Assembly: GCF_020166435.1 (NCBI RefSeq)
Contig: NZ_JAINZP010000015.1
Span: 1-64,000 of the forward strand
Direction: 5' to 3'
Origin: Pectobacterium versatile
GTDB taxonomy: Bacteria; Pseudomonadota; Gammaproteobacteria; Enterobacterales; Enterobacteriaceae
Length of the DNA: 64,000 nt
Below are positions 8,254 to 20,418 of the stretch, piece by piece. A model generated the notes under the pieces. The model did no database searches. It had not been told where the DNA came from and saw only the letters and a program-made list of their open reading frames with translations. How positions within the stretch are numbered: the stretch's first letter is position 1; every line of letters begins with the position of its first letter. Both the position numbers and the translations under genes were made by a program.

Positions 8254-9768
8254 TCAGTGGTCGTTCATGCTGTGATAAATCTGAGTTTGACTCCGCCCCA
8301 TGGCTTTAGCCTGATACATGGCAGAATCGGCATTAATTGCCAGCGTCAGAGAATCGGATCCGTGTTCTGGATACAGCGCAATACCGATACTGCATGATAT
8401 ATCCAGCTTTTTCCCATTGATCTCAAAAGGTTTATTCAATGCGTTATGGATTTTATCTGCAACATAGAGTGTATTATCGATTTCCTTAATACCCTGAAGC
8501 AGAATAATAAATTCATCACCGCTGCGGCGATATACCGTATCCGAATCCCGAACCGCACCACGCATGCGAGCAGCAGCTTCTTTTAATAGCAAATCGCCGA
8601 CAGCATGTCCGAATGAATCATTTATCTGTTTAAATTTATCAAGATCGAGAAACATCAGCGCGATTTTTCTGCCCGTTTGTTTCGATAACAGAATCGCCTG
8701 TTCCATTTGTTCGGCGAACGTCAGGCCGTTAGCCAATGATGTTAATGAGTCATAGTGCGCCAATTGCCTATAGTGTTCCTCGCTGCGTCGCAACATATCG
8801 ATAGCATGATATCGCTCTATGGCGATCGCAATCAGTTGTGCCGATTTCTCTATAGAGAAAATTTCGTCTTCGGTCGGCACATAGACTTTACGATGGTAAA
8901 CACTTAAAACACCTAATATTTCTTTGTTCTGACCGATGATAGGTTCAGACCAACAGGAACGCAGCCCAGCATATAATGCAAGCCCTTTATACAACGACCA
9001 ATGTGGATGGACAGAGATATCGTCAGCAATGACACGTTTTCCGGTATGAGCAGCGGTACCAAAAGAAGCGACACCATCGGCAATTTTCACGTTGTGAATA
9101 GCATTTTTATAAAAACCCGGTAGGCTAGGCGCGGATCCAAGCGTCAAACATTTCTTGTCTTTATCGACTAGCAATACAGAACAAACGATGCGACCAGGAT
9201 TTTTTTCCTCAACGCTAAAAATAATCGCATCCAAAATATCCTTCAGCGGCGCGCCACTTGATAACAACTCCAATGCACGATTGTATGAATTATCATGATG
9301 TTCCTGTGATTTCCGTTCCGTAATATCTAACTTAATGCCGACATACTGAGTTGTGTTACTCGCCTTATTATATATTTTAACGATATTGGCCTTTTCCCAG
9401 TACAACTGCCCATCTTTGCGTCGGTTAACGAACTCACCGCTCCAAACATTACCTTTATTTATGGTAGCCCACAGATCTTCATAGACGCTGGCGTTGGTCA
9501 TACCAGAGTTTAATATATTCGTTTTTTTGCCAATAACTTCATCCGGCATATAGCCAGACATAGTAATAAACTGACGATTTACGTAAATAATTTCACAATT
9601 TTCATCTGCGATCATAATTGAGGCAGGACTATATTCCATTGCAAAGAAAGCCATGTTAAGAAAATCTTGTTTTTTCTGATCATTTTTAAAATTTTGTTTG
9701 ATTTTTCTATTTTTTACAGAAGAAAATAATAACAGTAGTAATAGCATGGTTATTATAATTTCATACAC
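8254..9768 (-). CDS. PAS-GAF-GGDEF diguanylate cyclase
   Basis: Makes the second messenger c-di-GMP from two GTP. 504 residues. One hydrophobic segment (residues ~2-17) is followed by a PAS domain (~40-155, ending YVGIKLDITERK), a GAF domain (~165-325) and a GGDEF domain (~335-500). The active-site motif is SGDEF at 416-420, a permitted variant. An RDSD product-inhibition site (407-410) sits five residues before it. There is no EAL domain. I chose the GTG start at 9768, which has GAGGAG about nine bases upstream. It is convergent with the adhesin secretion operon, which suggests but does not prove that it supplies c-di-GMP controlling the adhesin. Confidence 0.9.
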   Translation of the reverse strand: MYEIIITMLLLLLLFSSVKNRKIKQNFKNDQKKQDFLNMAFFAMEYSPASIMIADENCEIIYVNRQFITMSGYMPDEVIGKKTNILNSGMTNASVYEDLWATINKGNVWSGEFVNRRKDGQLYWEKANIVKIYNKASNTTQYVGIKLDITERKSQEHHDNSYNRALELLSSGAPLKDILDAIIFSVEEKNPGRIVCSVLLVDKDKKCLTLGSAPSLPGFYKNAIHNVKIADGVASFGTAAHTGKRVIADDISVHPHWSLYKGLALYAGLRSCWSEPIIGQNKEILGVLSVYHRKVYVPTEDEIFSIEKSAQLIAIAIERYHAIDMLRRSEEHYRQLAHYDSLTSLANGLTFAEQMEQAILLSKQTGRKIALMFLDLDKFKQINDSFGHAVGDLLLKEAAARMRGAVRDSDTVYRRSGDEFIILLQGIKEIDNTLYVADKIHNALNKPFEINGKKLDISCSIGIALYPEHGSDSLTLAINADSAMYQAKAMGRSQTQIYHSMNDH

Positions 9769-10554
9769 AATAACACTCTCCTCAGGCCCGAGTGGTCCTG
9801 ATCGTACAAATCACAATGCTGGCAACGAAAAACCCCGGCAACAAACCGCTACCCCACTGATTTTCGGGATTGATGCATTTCCGGAGAGCAGAAAGGAGGA
9901 AAGAGAAAACGCTCCATGAAGCGGGAGTATTTAGAAACATAGCAACGTCAGCATAAAGCCCTCGCATATGACTGTGCGCGAATAAAAATAGCAAATTCAA
10001 AAGAGTATCTTAATTTAATAGTAGTAATTGTTCGGGTTATAAGCTTTTCTAATGAAATAATAGAATATTCCTAAAGGTACATAGCGATATATTCTGAACG
10101 TCAATTTTTTGTAAGCAAATCAATTATACCAATAAGTATCATTGTTTTAATCAATAAAATCTATCACAAAATGATTTTTGATCGTTAACAGTAAACATTA
10201 TATTTTTTTACCATTAAAAATCAAATAATTAAAAGAAAAAAATAAAATCATTAACGTAAGCGCCTGATTATATATGTCATAATTTGATGCAAAATCTGCG
10301 GTGCCCCTCCCCTTCTTCCCTTTGAAATAAAACACCACCATAACAAACAAAAAAAGAATTAAATAACAAAAATAAAACAAAAATCAGCACTTAACCTTAC
10401 TAATCAGGATTAAAAGTAGGATGATAGCGCAGGTTTTTTTTACACAAAAAATGAAACATTAATAAATATAATGAATTAATATGGCAGAGGGAAATGGGGA
10501 ACGTACAATAGTACTTTAAAAAATAAAAACCAAGTTAAAACAACATGTTATTAC
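9769..10554. other. Long gene-poor AT-rich interval
   Basis: About 790 bp between the cyclase and pdeH with no convincing gene on either strand. The longest candidate (minus, 10198-10380) has a hydrophobic low-complexity product, a TTG start and no ribosome-binding site. The region is very AT-rich with many homopolymer runs. Part of it must carry the cyclase promoter. I see no tRNA, known sRNA or operator. Confidence 0.5.
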
Positions 10555-11346
10555 CTATAATTCAAGTTTTAACGCTTCAAAATTCTCAAACGGCTGAGGC
10601 CGAGAGAGGTAATAACCTTGGGCTGCATAGGCATGTGATGCCTGCACAATCGCCCACTCCTCCTGTGTTTCGATCCCCTCAATCACTACATAGTTACAAA
10701 AGCGTGATAGCAAAGCGATCAACGCAGGAAAAACAGTCTGCCCCTCACCACTTTGTTGCAGGAGAATAAAAAGTTCGCGCGCCACTTTGATGCAGTCATA
10801 CTGAGCCAGCATAAGTGATGAAAAATTCGCCATACCGCAGCCAAAATCATCCAGCCACAGTGTTTGAGCCTCAGGGAGTTTGGTTAATATTTCTTTCGGC
10901 AGCCCCCCCTGATTTTCTACCATTTCGAAACGAATCCATGGCATTGCCGCAATCAGGCGTTTGGCTTCTGGATTATTTTGCAACGCCAATAACGTCATGC
11001 CATCAATATTAACGGAGGCAAAAAGATCGTCACGAGTAAATCGAAAATTCCACTGAGATAAAAGTTGCAGTTGTTCTACAATAATTAGCAGACGGGTTTC
11101 AACATCTATATTCGCGAAGTATTTTTCAGGAGAGATAAATTTTTTCGGAAAGGTAGGAGAAAAAACGGAAGTTAGTAACTCGATAGCCATTAATTTACCA
11201 GATGTTCGATAAATGGGCTGAAAAGTGTACTGTCGTTGACATTGATGCCAGTAATCAGCGCCTAATGGCTCCACGCTTCCCTGTTGGAAAAATCCTGCCC
11301 CAACCTGATTAAGATGACCTTCCTGCTGCACTATGAGTTCCGCCAT
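10555..11346 (-). CDS. pdeH: EAL-domain c-di-GMP phosphodiesterase PdeH (YhjH)
   Basis: Breaks c-di-GMP down to pGpG. In enterobacteria PdeH is the main phosphodiesterase coupled to the flagellar regulon, and it favours motility over attachment. 263 residues, essentially one EAL domain. The family pattern is intact: FQPIYRTSGKLMAIELL (catalytic Glu56; ELL replaces EAL, as in E. coli PdeH), VNIDG (Asn113), WLDDFG (Asp166/167), IKVARELF (Lys187) and IEGIET (Glu223). Resemblance to E. coli PdeH extends over nearly the whole chain. No strong ribosome-binding site precedes the ATG at 11346. It faces the same way as the upstream diguanylate cyclase gene, so opposing enzymes sit beside an adhesin locus. 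Confidence 0.88.
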   Translation of the reverse strand: MAELIVQQEGHLNQVGAGFFQQGSVEPLGADYWHQCQRQYTFQPIYRTSGKLMAIELLTSVFSPTFPKKFISPEKYFANIDVETRLLIIVEQLQLLSQWNFRFTRDDLFASVNIDGMTLLALQNNPEAKRLIAAMPWIRFEMVENQGGLPKEILTKLPEAQTLWLDDFGCGMANFSSLMLAQYDCIKVARELFILLQQSGEGQTVFPALIALLSRFCNYVVIEGIETQEEWAIVQASHAYAAQGYYLSRPQPFENFEALKLEL

Positions 11347-12078
<732 letters not shown>

Positions 12079-12097
12079 TAATCCATTTTACGCGCGG

Positions 12098-12478
12098 TCA
12101 GCTTTCGATAATCACCGTCGCACAGGCATAGCGTCGTTCATCAGCCAGTGTAACATGGACATGTCTGACACCCATCAGTTCAGCCAACTCTGCCGCTTTA
12201 GCAAAAAACCGCAGGCAAGGTTTACCCAGCTCGTCATTAAAAACTTCAAACTGGTTGAACGCGAGCCCATTACGGATTCCGGTGCCGAAGGCTTTTGCTG
12301 CCGCCTCTTTCACGGCAAAACGCTTGGCAAGAAAACGGACAGGCTGCTGATGCTGCTGATAGTACGCCCATTCAGCATCCGTCAGAATGCGGCGAGCCAA
12401 TCGCTCGCCTGAACGTTCAATCACCGCGTCAATACGGGCGATTTCGACAATATCGGTTCCTAGCCCAAGAATCGCCAT
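12098..12478 (-). CDS. acpS: Holo-[acyl-carrier-protein] synthase
   Basis: Transfers 4'-phosphopantetheine from CoA to apo-ACP, activating fatty acid synthesis. 126 residues, full length. The metal-binding motifs are intact: GTDIVE with Asp9, and [14 protein letters not shown] with Glu58. The start overlaps the stop of pdxJ by one base (TGATG), so the two are translationally coupled at the end of the lepB-rnc-era-recO-pdxJ-acpS gene string. Confidence 0.97.
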   Translation of the reverse strand: MAILGLGTDIVEIARIDAVIERSGERLARRILTDAEWAYYQQHQQPVRFLAKRFAVKEAAAKAFGTGIRNGLAFNQFEVFNDELGKPCLRFFAKAAELAELMGVRHVHVTLADERRYACATVIIES

Positions 12479-13209
12479 CAGCGGCGTGCTTCTCGCATCA
12501 GGTTCTTCATTTCGGCAACGGCATCCTTCAGACCGCTCATTACCGCACGCCCGATAATCGCATGCCCAATATTCAATTCGTGCATTTCTGACAAGGCGGC
12601 AATCGGCTGAACATTGTGGTACGTCAGACCGTGTCCGGCATTGACCTTGAGCCCCTTCGCTGCGGCGTAAGTCGCCGCATCACGAATACGCTCGAATTCA
12701 TGCTGGCGCGCTTCATCATCTGGCGCATCGGCATACGCTCCGGTATGGATTTCGATATAGGGTGCACCGCTGGCCACGGCGGCATCGATTTGCCGCTTAT
12801 CCGCATCAATGAAGAGTGAAACCAAGATGTTAGCCTGGCTAAGTCTGGTTACCGCGTTATCGATTTTTTCCTGCTGCCCTGCGACATCTAGCCCGCCTTC
12901 GGTCGTCACTTCCTGGCGTTTTTCCGGCACCAGACAGCAGAAATATGGCTTCACCTCGCAGGCGATGTTTAGCATTTCTTCCGTGACGGCCATTTCCAGA
13001 TTCATGCGGGTTTGGAGCGTGTCTCTCAGGATCCGTACATCACGATCCGTGATATGGCGACGATCTTCACGCAAATGCACGGTGATGCCATCCGCCCCCG
13101 CCTGCTCTGCGACAAAAGCCGCCTGAACGGGATCGGGATACGCCGTTCCACGCGCATTACGCAGCGTTGCAATGTGATCGATGTTAACGCCAAGCAGCAG
13201 TTCAGCCAT
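12478..13209 (-). CDS. pdxJ: Pyridoxine 5'-phosphate synthase
   Basis: Condenses 3-amino-1-hydroxyacetone phosphate with deoxyxylulose 5-phosphate to form pyridoxine 5'-phosphate, the last ring-building step of vitamin B6 synthesis. 243 residues, TIM-barrel. The N-terminus [18 protein letters not shown] and the motifs [20 protein letters not shown] and VNAGHGL are characteristic. It lies 80 bp downstream of recO and shares a one-base overlap with acpS. Confidence 0.97.
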   Translation of the reverse strand: MAELLLGVNIDHIATLRNARGTAYPDPVQAAFVAEQAGADGITVHLREDRRHITDRDVRILRDTLQTRMNLEMAVTEEMLNIACEVKPYFCCLVPEKRQEVTTEGGLDVAGQQEKIDNAVTRLSQANILVSLFIDADKRQIDAAVASGAPYIEIHTGAYADAPDDEARQHEFERIRDAATYAAAKGLKVNAGHGLTYHNVQPIAALSEMHELNIGHAIIGRAVMSGLKDAVAEMKNLMREARR

Positions 13210-13289
13210 GATAAATCCTCGGTAAAGTCATGCACGATACGTGGCAGTTTACACCGATGTCACGGCGTCAGGGTACTGAGGAGGTGGGA

Positions 13290-14027
13290 TTATTTATCAG
13301 AAGATGCGGGTTTGGACAAATTAGCAGCAGGAACAAACTGGCGGAACAGTTCACGACTTTTCAGCGGTTTTCCCCCCAGATACGGCTTTAACGCAATGCG
13401 GGTGAAACGCTTTGCCGCCTTCAGTGTGCCGACATCTGGAAATTCACGCGACGCCAGCGAACGTAATTCATGCCCGGTAAAACTTTTGTTATCGACAACC
13501 AGACTGGCAATAAATCCCCTTTCCTCTCGATACTGATAAGTCATGGTATCGGCCACTGGTTCGCCGCTACCAGCACAATGCAGGAAATCAACGCCGTATC
13601 CCAGATAGCCCAGTAACGCTAATTCAAAGCGTCTTAATGCGGGCTCGGGAGAGGCATCCTGTGCAGCAAGATGTTGTAAACAGTGGAGATAATCGAAGAA
13701 AAGAGCGGAGTAATTGGTTTCATGTTCCAGCACGCGAGACAGCAGTTCGTTAACGTATAAACCGCTATAAAGCATCGAGCCAGTCAGTGGTAGCGCGAGC
13801 GAGACAGGCTCGGCGCTGCGTAATGTTTTCACTTCTCCCCGCCCACTCCAGCGCACCAGCAGCGGAGTGAAAGGCTGTAAACAGCCTTTCAGGCTAGAGC
13901 GTCGGGCTCGCGCGCCTTTGGCAAGCACGCGAACTCGACCATCGCTTTCACTAAACAGATCCAGTAATAAGCTGGTTTCGCTATAAGGTCGCCCATGCAA
14001 GACAAATGCGCGCTGCCAGCCTTCCAT
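13290..14027 (-). CDS. recO: DNA repair protein RecO
   Basis: Mediator of RecF-pathway recombination; loads RecA onto SSB-coated DNA with RecR and anneals strands. 245 residues, close to the E. coli length. The N-terminal OB-fold region ([20 protein letters not shown], then [12 protein letters not shown]) is followed by a helical C-terminal domain. It lies 11 bp downstream of era on the same strand, the standard enterobacterial arrangement. Confidence 0.96.
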   Translation of the reverse strand: MEGWQRAFVLHGRPYSETSLLLDLFSESDGRVRVLAKGARARRSSLKGCLQPFTPLLVRWSGRGEVKTLRSAEPVSLALPLTGSMLYSGLYVNELLSRVLEHETNYSALFFDYLHCLQHLAAQDASPEPALRRFELALLGYLGYGVDFLHCAGSGEPVADTMTYQYREERGFIASLVVDNKSFTGHELRSLASREFPDVGTLKAAKRFTRIALKPYLGGKPLKSRELFRQFVPAANLSKPASSDK

Positions 14028-14038
14028 CGGCGTGAACC

Positions 14039-15624
<1,586 letters not shown>

Positions 15625-15711
15625 TTACCAATAGATCAACGATGCGTCAAAAACAGCAGCATACGGAACAGCCCTGCTTACCAATTCGGTCAAAACTGTT
15701 TCGTTTGCATT

Positions 15712-15728
15712 GGCTCCCATAGGGAGCC
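15712..15728. other. Hairpin in the rnc leader
   Basis: Perfect 7-bp inverted repeat GGCTCCC/GGGAGCC with a three-base centre, in the lepB-rnc spacer. On the plus strand it is followed by a short T-run, but no plus-strand gene ends here. On the minus strand it forms a stem-loop in the rnc leader. Confidence 0.5.
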
Positions 15729-15739
15729 TGCCTTTTTGC

Positions 15740-15808
15740 CCGTCATACTTCGCGTTGCCTGTACGTTAGCGTGGTTAAAACGCTAACGTGTTGTCCTGCA
15801 ACTCGTAC
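15740..15808. repeat. Palindromic REP/ERIC-end-like element in the lepB-rnc spacer
   Basis: A 9-bp perfect stem ACGTTAGCG/CGCTAACGT (15763-15771 and 15781-15789) is extended after small bulges by GTTGC/GCAAC (15754-15758 and 15798-15802). Its left flank, CCCGTCATACTTC followed by GTTGC, matches the terminal sequence of the ERIC-like element at 46841-47109. It looks like a short repeat or ERIC remnant lying in the rnc leader. Confidence 0.55.
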
Positions 15809-15895
15809 TATTTAGGGCATGTTCTTTCAAAAAGAGCGTTACAGAAAATATTCTACATCGGACAGCATCAGAATGCTGCCTGTATCTTATTTCGG

Positions 15896-15933
15896 TTAAT
15901 GCTTACTTTTGATTAATGCTTACTTTGGTTAAT
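15896..15933. repeat. Three short direct repeats at the lepB 3' end
   Basis: TTAATGCTTACTTT-type units begin at 15896, 15913 and 15929. The last, partial unit contains the lepB stop codon and final residues, so the repeat has duplicated the gene's end into the spacer. Confidence 0.6.
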
Positions 15934-16894
15934 GGATACCACCGATGCGACTCAAACGTACGCCGGTAGGCCATTCACCTTCCTGCTTCTCGAAGCTCAT
16001 CCAGATAGCGGTGGCTTTACCGACCAGATTTCTCTCTGGAACAAAGCCCCAATAGCGGCTATCCAGACTGTTGTCGCGGTTATCACCCATCATGAAGTAG
16101 TGTCCTGCTGGAACAACCCATGTCGCAAGCTGCTGCTGCGATTGCTGGTAATAACCACCGAGCTGATCCTGCTGACCCGGCACCAACAGAATATTATGCG
16201 TGACATTGCCTAATGACTCTTTGCGTGCGCCCATGCGGGTCCCTTCCACGCTGTTGTCATTAGCGGGCACCTCATAAAATCCGCTGCGCGATTCCAGTCC
16301 TGGTTGGTTGAAGGTCTGAACAAAATCGCTAGGCTGTACGTTACTGTATGTGACCGCCAATGCGGTATCACACGCCTGCTGTCCCTGACAGGATGGACGA
16401 ATCGTCACCTGCTTGGTTATCGGGTTATAGCTAACGCGATCGCCCGGTACGCCAACCACACGCTTGATGAAGTCCACTTTAGGATCGGACGGGTATTTAA
16501 ACACCACAACGTCGCCACGCTTCGGGTGACCGGTTTCAATCAGCGTTTTTTGCGTGAAGGGTTCTTTAATACCGTAGGCAAATTTCTCCACCAAAATAAA
16601 ATCACCGATCAACAGCGTCGGCATCATCGAACCCGATGGAATTTGAAACGGCTCATAAATGAAGGAGCGCACAACCAATACCAAAGCGACAACCGGGAAG
16701 ACGGACGCTATCGTCTCAATCCAGCCTGGTTGTTGAATCGCTTTCGATGAAACCGCGCCATCAGCCAGATCGGCACCGCTCATCGCAGCAAATTTCTTCC
16801 GGCGAGCGGGTGCCCAGACGAAACGTTCTAAACACCAGACAATCCCCGTGACCAGCGTCACCAATGCCAGAATTACGGCAAACATATTGGCCAT
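15929..16894 (-). CDS. lepB: Signal peptidase I
   Basis: Cleaves signal peptides from proteins exported by Sec and Tat. 321 residues. Two N-terminal membrane segments (~4-22 and ~62-78) anchor the enzyme. The Ser/Lys dyad is visible as PSGSMMPTL (Ser89) and DFIKRVVG (Lys144), and GDNRDNSLDSRYWG is the box E signature. It lies 17 bp after lepA, its usual operon partner. Confidence 0.98.
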   Translation of the reverse strand: MANMFAVILALVTLVTGIVWCLERFVWAPARRKKFAAMSGADLADGAVSSKAIQQPGWIETIASVFPVVALVLVVRSFIYEPFQIPSGSMMPTLLIGDFILVEKFAYGIKEPFTQKTLIETGHPKRGDVVVFKYPSDPKVDFIKRVVGVPGDRVSYNPITKQVTIRPSCQGQQACDTALAVTYSNVQPSDFVQTFNQPGLESRSGFYEVPANDNSVEGTRMGARKESLGNVTHNILLVPGQQDQLGGYYQQSQQQLATWVVPAGHYFMMGDNRDNSLDSRYWGFVPERNLVGKATAIWMSFEKQEGEWPTGVRLSRIGGIH

Positions 16895-16910
16895 GCCAAC
16901 TCCTCAGAAT

Positions 16911-18710
16911 TTATTTACTGTCTTTGCCGACGTGCAGAATTGCCAGAAACGCTTCTTGCGGCAGTTCGACGTTGCCGACCTGCTTCATACGTTTCTTACC
17001 GTCTTTCTGTTTCTGCAACAGTTTCTTCTTACGGCTGACGTCGCCACCATAACACTTGGCCAGTACGTTTTTACGCAATTGCTTAACCGTAGAGCGCGCA
17101 ATAATGTGGTTACCAATAGCGGCCTGAATCGCGATATCAAACTGCTGACGTGGAATCAGTTCTTTCATCTTTTCGACGAATTCACGGCCACGATATTGTG
17201 AATTATCACGGTGAGTAATCAGGGCCAGTGCATCAACACGCTCGTTGTTGATTAATACATCAACGCGCACCATGTCTGATGCCTGGAAACGCTTGAAGCC
17301 ATAATCCAGCGAGGCATAACCACGAGACGTTGATTTCAGGCGATCGAAGAAATCGAGTACCACTTCGGCCATCGGGATTTCATACGTCAACGCAACCTGA
17401 TTACCGTGGTACACCATGTTCGTCTGCACACCGCGCTTCTCAATACAAAGCGTAATTACGTTGCCCAAATATTCTTGAGGCATCAGCATGTGACATTCGG
17501 CGATCGGTTCGCGCAATTCCTGAATATTGTTCAGCGGCGGCAGTTTAGACGGGCTATCCACATAGATGGTTTCTTTAGCCGTCGTTTCTACTTCATACAC
17601 TACCGTCGGTGCCGTGGTGATCAGCTCCAGATCGTACTCACGCTCCAGACGTTCCTGAATGATCTCCATGTGCAGCAGACCCAGGAATCCACAGCGGAAA
17701 CCAAAGCCCAGTGCGGTCGAGCTTTCTGGCTCATAGAACAGGGAGGCATCATTGAGGCTCAGCTTGCCTAACGCATCGCGGAATGCTTCATAGTCGTCGG
17801 AGCTAATCGGGAACAGGCCCGCGTAGACCTGAGGTTTGACTTTCTTGAAGCCCGGTAACGCTTTTTCAGCCGGATGACGCGCCAGCGTCAGGGTATCCCC
17901 GACTGGAGCACCCAAAATATCTTTAATGGCGCACACCAACCAGCCTACTTCGCCGCAGTTCAATACATCGCGGTCAATCTGCTTCGGTGTAAAAATCCCG
18001 AGACGGTCGGCGTTATAAACCTGACCCGTACTCATCACCTTAATTTTGTCGCCTTTGCGCATCGTGCCGTTTTTAATACGCACCAATGACACAACGCCAA
18101 GATAGTTATCAAACCAGGAATCAATAATCAGCGCCTGCAGCGGTTCATCTGGGCTGCCTTCCGGCGGCGGGATATCACGCACTAAGCGATCCAGAACATC
18201 GGGCACGCCAATCCCCGTTTTTGCGGAGCAACGCACCGCATCGGTAGCATCAATGCCGACGATATCTTCAATTTCCTGAGCAACACGATCTGGGTCGGCA
18301 GCAGGCAGGTCGATCTTATTCAGAACCGGCACCACTTCGAGATTCATATCCAGCGCGGTATAGCAGTTAGCCAGCGTTTGAGCTTCAACACCCTGCCCAG
18401 CGTCAACGACAAGCAGCGCGCCTTCACAGGCGGCGAGCGAACGGGAAACTTCATAAGAGAAGTCGACATGCCCAGGCGTATCAATAAAGTTTAACTGGTA
18501 GGTTTGGCCGTCTTGCGCTTTATAATCCAGCGTGACGCTTTGCGCTTTAATCGTTATTCCGCGTTCGCGTTCCAGATCCATGGAATCCAGAACCTGCGCA
18601 GCCATTTCACGCTCGGTTAGACCGCCGCAAATCTGAATGATACGGTCAGATAACGTCGATTTACCGTGGTCGATATGGGCAATAATGGAGAAATTTCGTA
18701 TATGCTTCAT
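16911..18710 (-). CDS. lepA: Elongation factor 4 (LepA), ribosomal back-translocase
   Basis: Ribosome-binding translational GTPase. 599 residues from [19 protein letters not shown], the standard length; the longer in-frame opening up to 18809 has no family match and is not used. GTPase motifs [16 protein letters not shown] and NKIDLP are present, and the C-terminal [18 protein letters not shown] is the LepA-specific tail. First gene of the lepA-lepB pair. Confidence 0.98.
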   Translation of the reverse strand: MKHIRNFSIIAHIDHGKSTLSDRIIQICGGLTEREMAAQVLDSMDLERERGITIKAQSVTLDYKAQDGQTYQLNFIDTPGHVDFSYEVSRSLAACEGALLVVDAGQGVEAQTLANCYTALDMNLEVVPVLNKIDLPAADPDRVAQEIEDIVGIDATDAVRCSAKTGIGVPDVLDRLVRDIPPPEGSPDEPLQALIIDSWFDNYLGVVSLVRIKNGTMRKGDKIKVMSTGQVYNADRLGIFTPKQIDRDVLNCGEVGWLVCAIKDILGAPVGDTLTLARHPAEKALPGFKKVKPQVYAGLFPISSDDYEAFRDALGKLSLNDASLFYEPESSTALGFGFRCGFLGLLHMEIIQERLEREYDLELITTAPTVVYEVETTAKETIYVDSPSKLPPLNNIQELREPIAECHMLMPQEYLGNVITLCIEKRGVQTNMVYHGNQVALTYEIPMAEVVLDFFDRLKSTSRGYASLDYGFKRFQASDMVRVDVLINNERVDALALITHRDNSQYRGREFVEKMKELIPRQQFDIAIQAAIGNHIIARSTVKQLRKNVLAKCYGGDVSRKKKLLQKQKDGKKRMKQVGNVELPQEAFLAILHVGKDSK

Positions 18711-19006
18711 TATAAAAATTTTTCTACCTTGATATTCCTGAAATTCTTGCCGATGGGCATGCGCATAGGTGAAAACAGCAGCGATGTCATTCCACCTTAA
18801 TCGCAGCATTCTACATGCGAGAAGCCTGAAAACCTAGTCATGTCCAGTGCATTCCCCTTGATTATGACGGTTTTATTTGGAATAGCAGAACAACAAGAGG
18901 AAAGCAGGAAGTAAAGTGTCATTACGTGGCAAACATCGTGTCGAAAGATAACAAACAAGTAAGCAATGTTTCCGCGCCGCGCGCCGTTTACGCTCGGGTG
19001 AACAGG

Positions 19007-19459
19007 TCAATTTTGTAAGAGAGTACCCGGCAGCGCGATTTGCAGGATAACGGGTTCATAACGTTTATTCTTACCTAGCTGCTTCGCCCAGCGCTTCACG
19101 CCGATAAACGCCACGCCACCGCCTAGCAGCGCGCCAATAACCGCAGCCAGATCGGTGCCGAACAGCGTTTGGCATATCACTGCCCCGAACAGCAACCCAA
19201 AAAGCGGGACAACATAAACCAGAGCAGCGGAAAACAATAACCGCCCTTCAGAAATACCCAGCTCCACTTTTTGTCCGACTTCCAAAGGCCGATCGTAAGG
19301 AACGTACAGCGTATTTTCGGCAGAGAGCCCAAGCTGACTTAATAAACCCGTTCCACACGACGAGCGGGATTTACAGGTGCCACAGCCCGCGCTCGGCTCA
19401 CACTGCAGCTCCGCAATTCCATCCCGCCATGAAACCACTGTCGCCCACTCTTTGATCAC
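19007..19459 (-). CDS. rseC: SoxR-reducing/sigma-E regulatory protein RseC
   Basis: Inner-membrane protein of the rpoE operon, linked to redox control of SoxR and to sigma-E activity. 150 residues. A Cys cluster near the N-terminus (CGTCKSRSSCGTG) could bind iron-sulfur or form disulfides. Two membrane segments follow (~70-115). The start overlaps the rseB stop by four bases. Last gene of rpoE-rseA-rseB-rseC. Confidence 0.95.
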   Translation of the reverse strand: MIKEWATVVSWRDGIAELQCEPSAGCGTCKSRSSCGTGLLSQLGLSAENTLYVPYDRPLEVGQKVELGISEGRLLFSAALVYVVPLFGLLFGAVICQTLFGTDLAAVIGALLGGGVAFIGVKRWAKQLGKNKRYEPVILQIALPGTLLQN

Positions 19460-20418
19460 GGTTGCGCCTTCAAAATAATGCTGTCAGCCACACGTTTAGC
19501 CGTAGAAGGAGGAATATCGCCGACAACGGTAATCTCTCGGTTGCCTTTCATGACAGTGTGGATCGAACGTCGTCCCGTGAGCACAGACTGTTCCTCGCTC
19601 ACGTCAGAAGACGGGCTAATGTTAATCGAAAAGCTGAATAAACCATCGCTATACAGACGTGTTTCAATAGGAATGGACGAACCTGGCAATACTTTTTTGT
19701 TGTGCGACAGTTCTTTCATCCCAGCAGGCAGCCATTCTGGCACCCAGGTAAAATCACCTTTTTCCGCAGCAGGCGCGGGTAGCGCAGGAGGAAGTTTGAT
19801 TCCTTCCAGCGGACGCATCACGCTCACCAGATCATCGTCAACAATCAATGATGTCGTTAAGAATTGCTCCAACCGTTTGTCGCCATTGCGATCCTGTAAA
19901 TCAATGCGCAGTGGAAGTTTGGAGTCCGCATCAATCCACACCGTATAGCTGTAGCGTGTGCCATCGCGTGAGATGACCCGAATGCCTGATGCCAGACGAT
20001 CGGCAATGCGTACCCGTCCATCAGCAGGAACAAAATCATAATAGGGCGATAGTTTCTGAAAATCAGCGAAGACCAGAGAAGGGAGAGAATCAACGATATG
20101 ATCGCTGGTGAGCGTAAACGGCTCAAAACCAGGATCGAAATAGCTGATTTCATTACCACGCTGTACGATCTCGCGTCGCGGTCCGTCCATAAACAGCAAC
20201 TGCGCTAAGGCACGGTTGTTGACTACAGCATGACGATACCGTACCGACTCGAAACCTTGCAGGGTTATGTTAATAAAGGAAATTTCGTAATTCAGAGAAC
20301 GAGTAGCGCCATTCATCTGTTGCAGCAACGCGCCCGGCTCAACATTCTGAGCCGGGGCGAAAGTAGAATAAAACAGACTGCCAATCAGAAAACAGGCGGC
20401 GGACCAAACACGCTTCAT
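19456..20418 (-). CDS. rseB: Sigma-E factor regulatory protein RseB
   Basis: Periplasmic protein that binds RseA and shields it from DegS; lipopolysaccharide or lipoprotein stress releases it. 320 residues with a Sec signal peptide (cut after AQN or nearby). The N-terminal large domain resembles lipoprotein carriers and the C-terminal domain contacts RseA. The start shares one base with the rseA stop, so translation is coupled. Confidence 0.97.
   Translation of the reverse strand: MKRVWSAACFLIGSLFYSTFAPAQNVEPGALLQQMNGATRSLNYEISFINITLQGFESVRYRHAVVNNRALAQLLFMDGPRREIVQRGNEISYFDPGFEPFTLTSDHIVDSLPSLVFADFQKLSPYYDFVPADGRVRIADRLASGIRVISRDGTRYSYTVWIDADSKLPLRIDLQDRNGDKRLEQFLTTSLIVDDDLVSVMRPLEGIKLPPALPAPAAEKGDFTWVPEWLPAGMKELSHNKKVLPGSSIPIETRLYSDGLFSFSINISPSSDVSEEQSVLTGRRSIHTVMKGNREITVVGDIPPSTAKRVADSIILKAQP

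Noticed and set aside
8512-8523. SGDEF as an inactive cyclase motif
   Set aside because: Ser at the first position is tolerated in active diguanylate cyclases, and the I-site is intact, so degeneracy is not supported.
10198-10380. 60-codon hydrophobic minus-strand frame
   Set aside because: TTG start, no ribosome-binding site, extreme AT composition and low-complexity product; no support as a gene.
10555-11346. ELL instead of EAL as evidence of an inactive phosphodiesterase
   Set aside because: E. coli PdeH carries the same ELL variant and is active; the metal-binding residues are all present here.
18711-18809. N-terminal extension of lepA
   Set aside because: The family start [17 protein letters not shown] gives the standard 599 residues; the extension has no resemblance to LepA.
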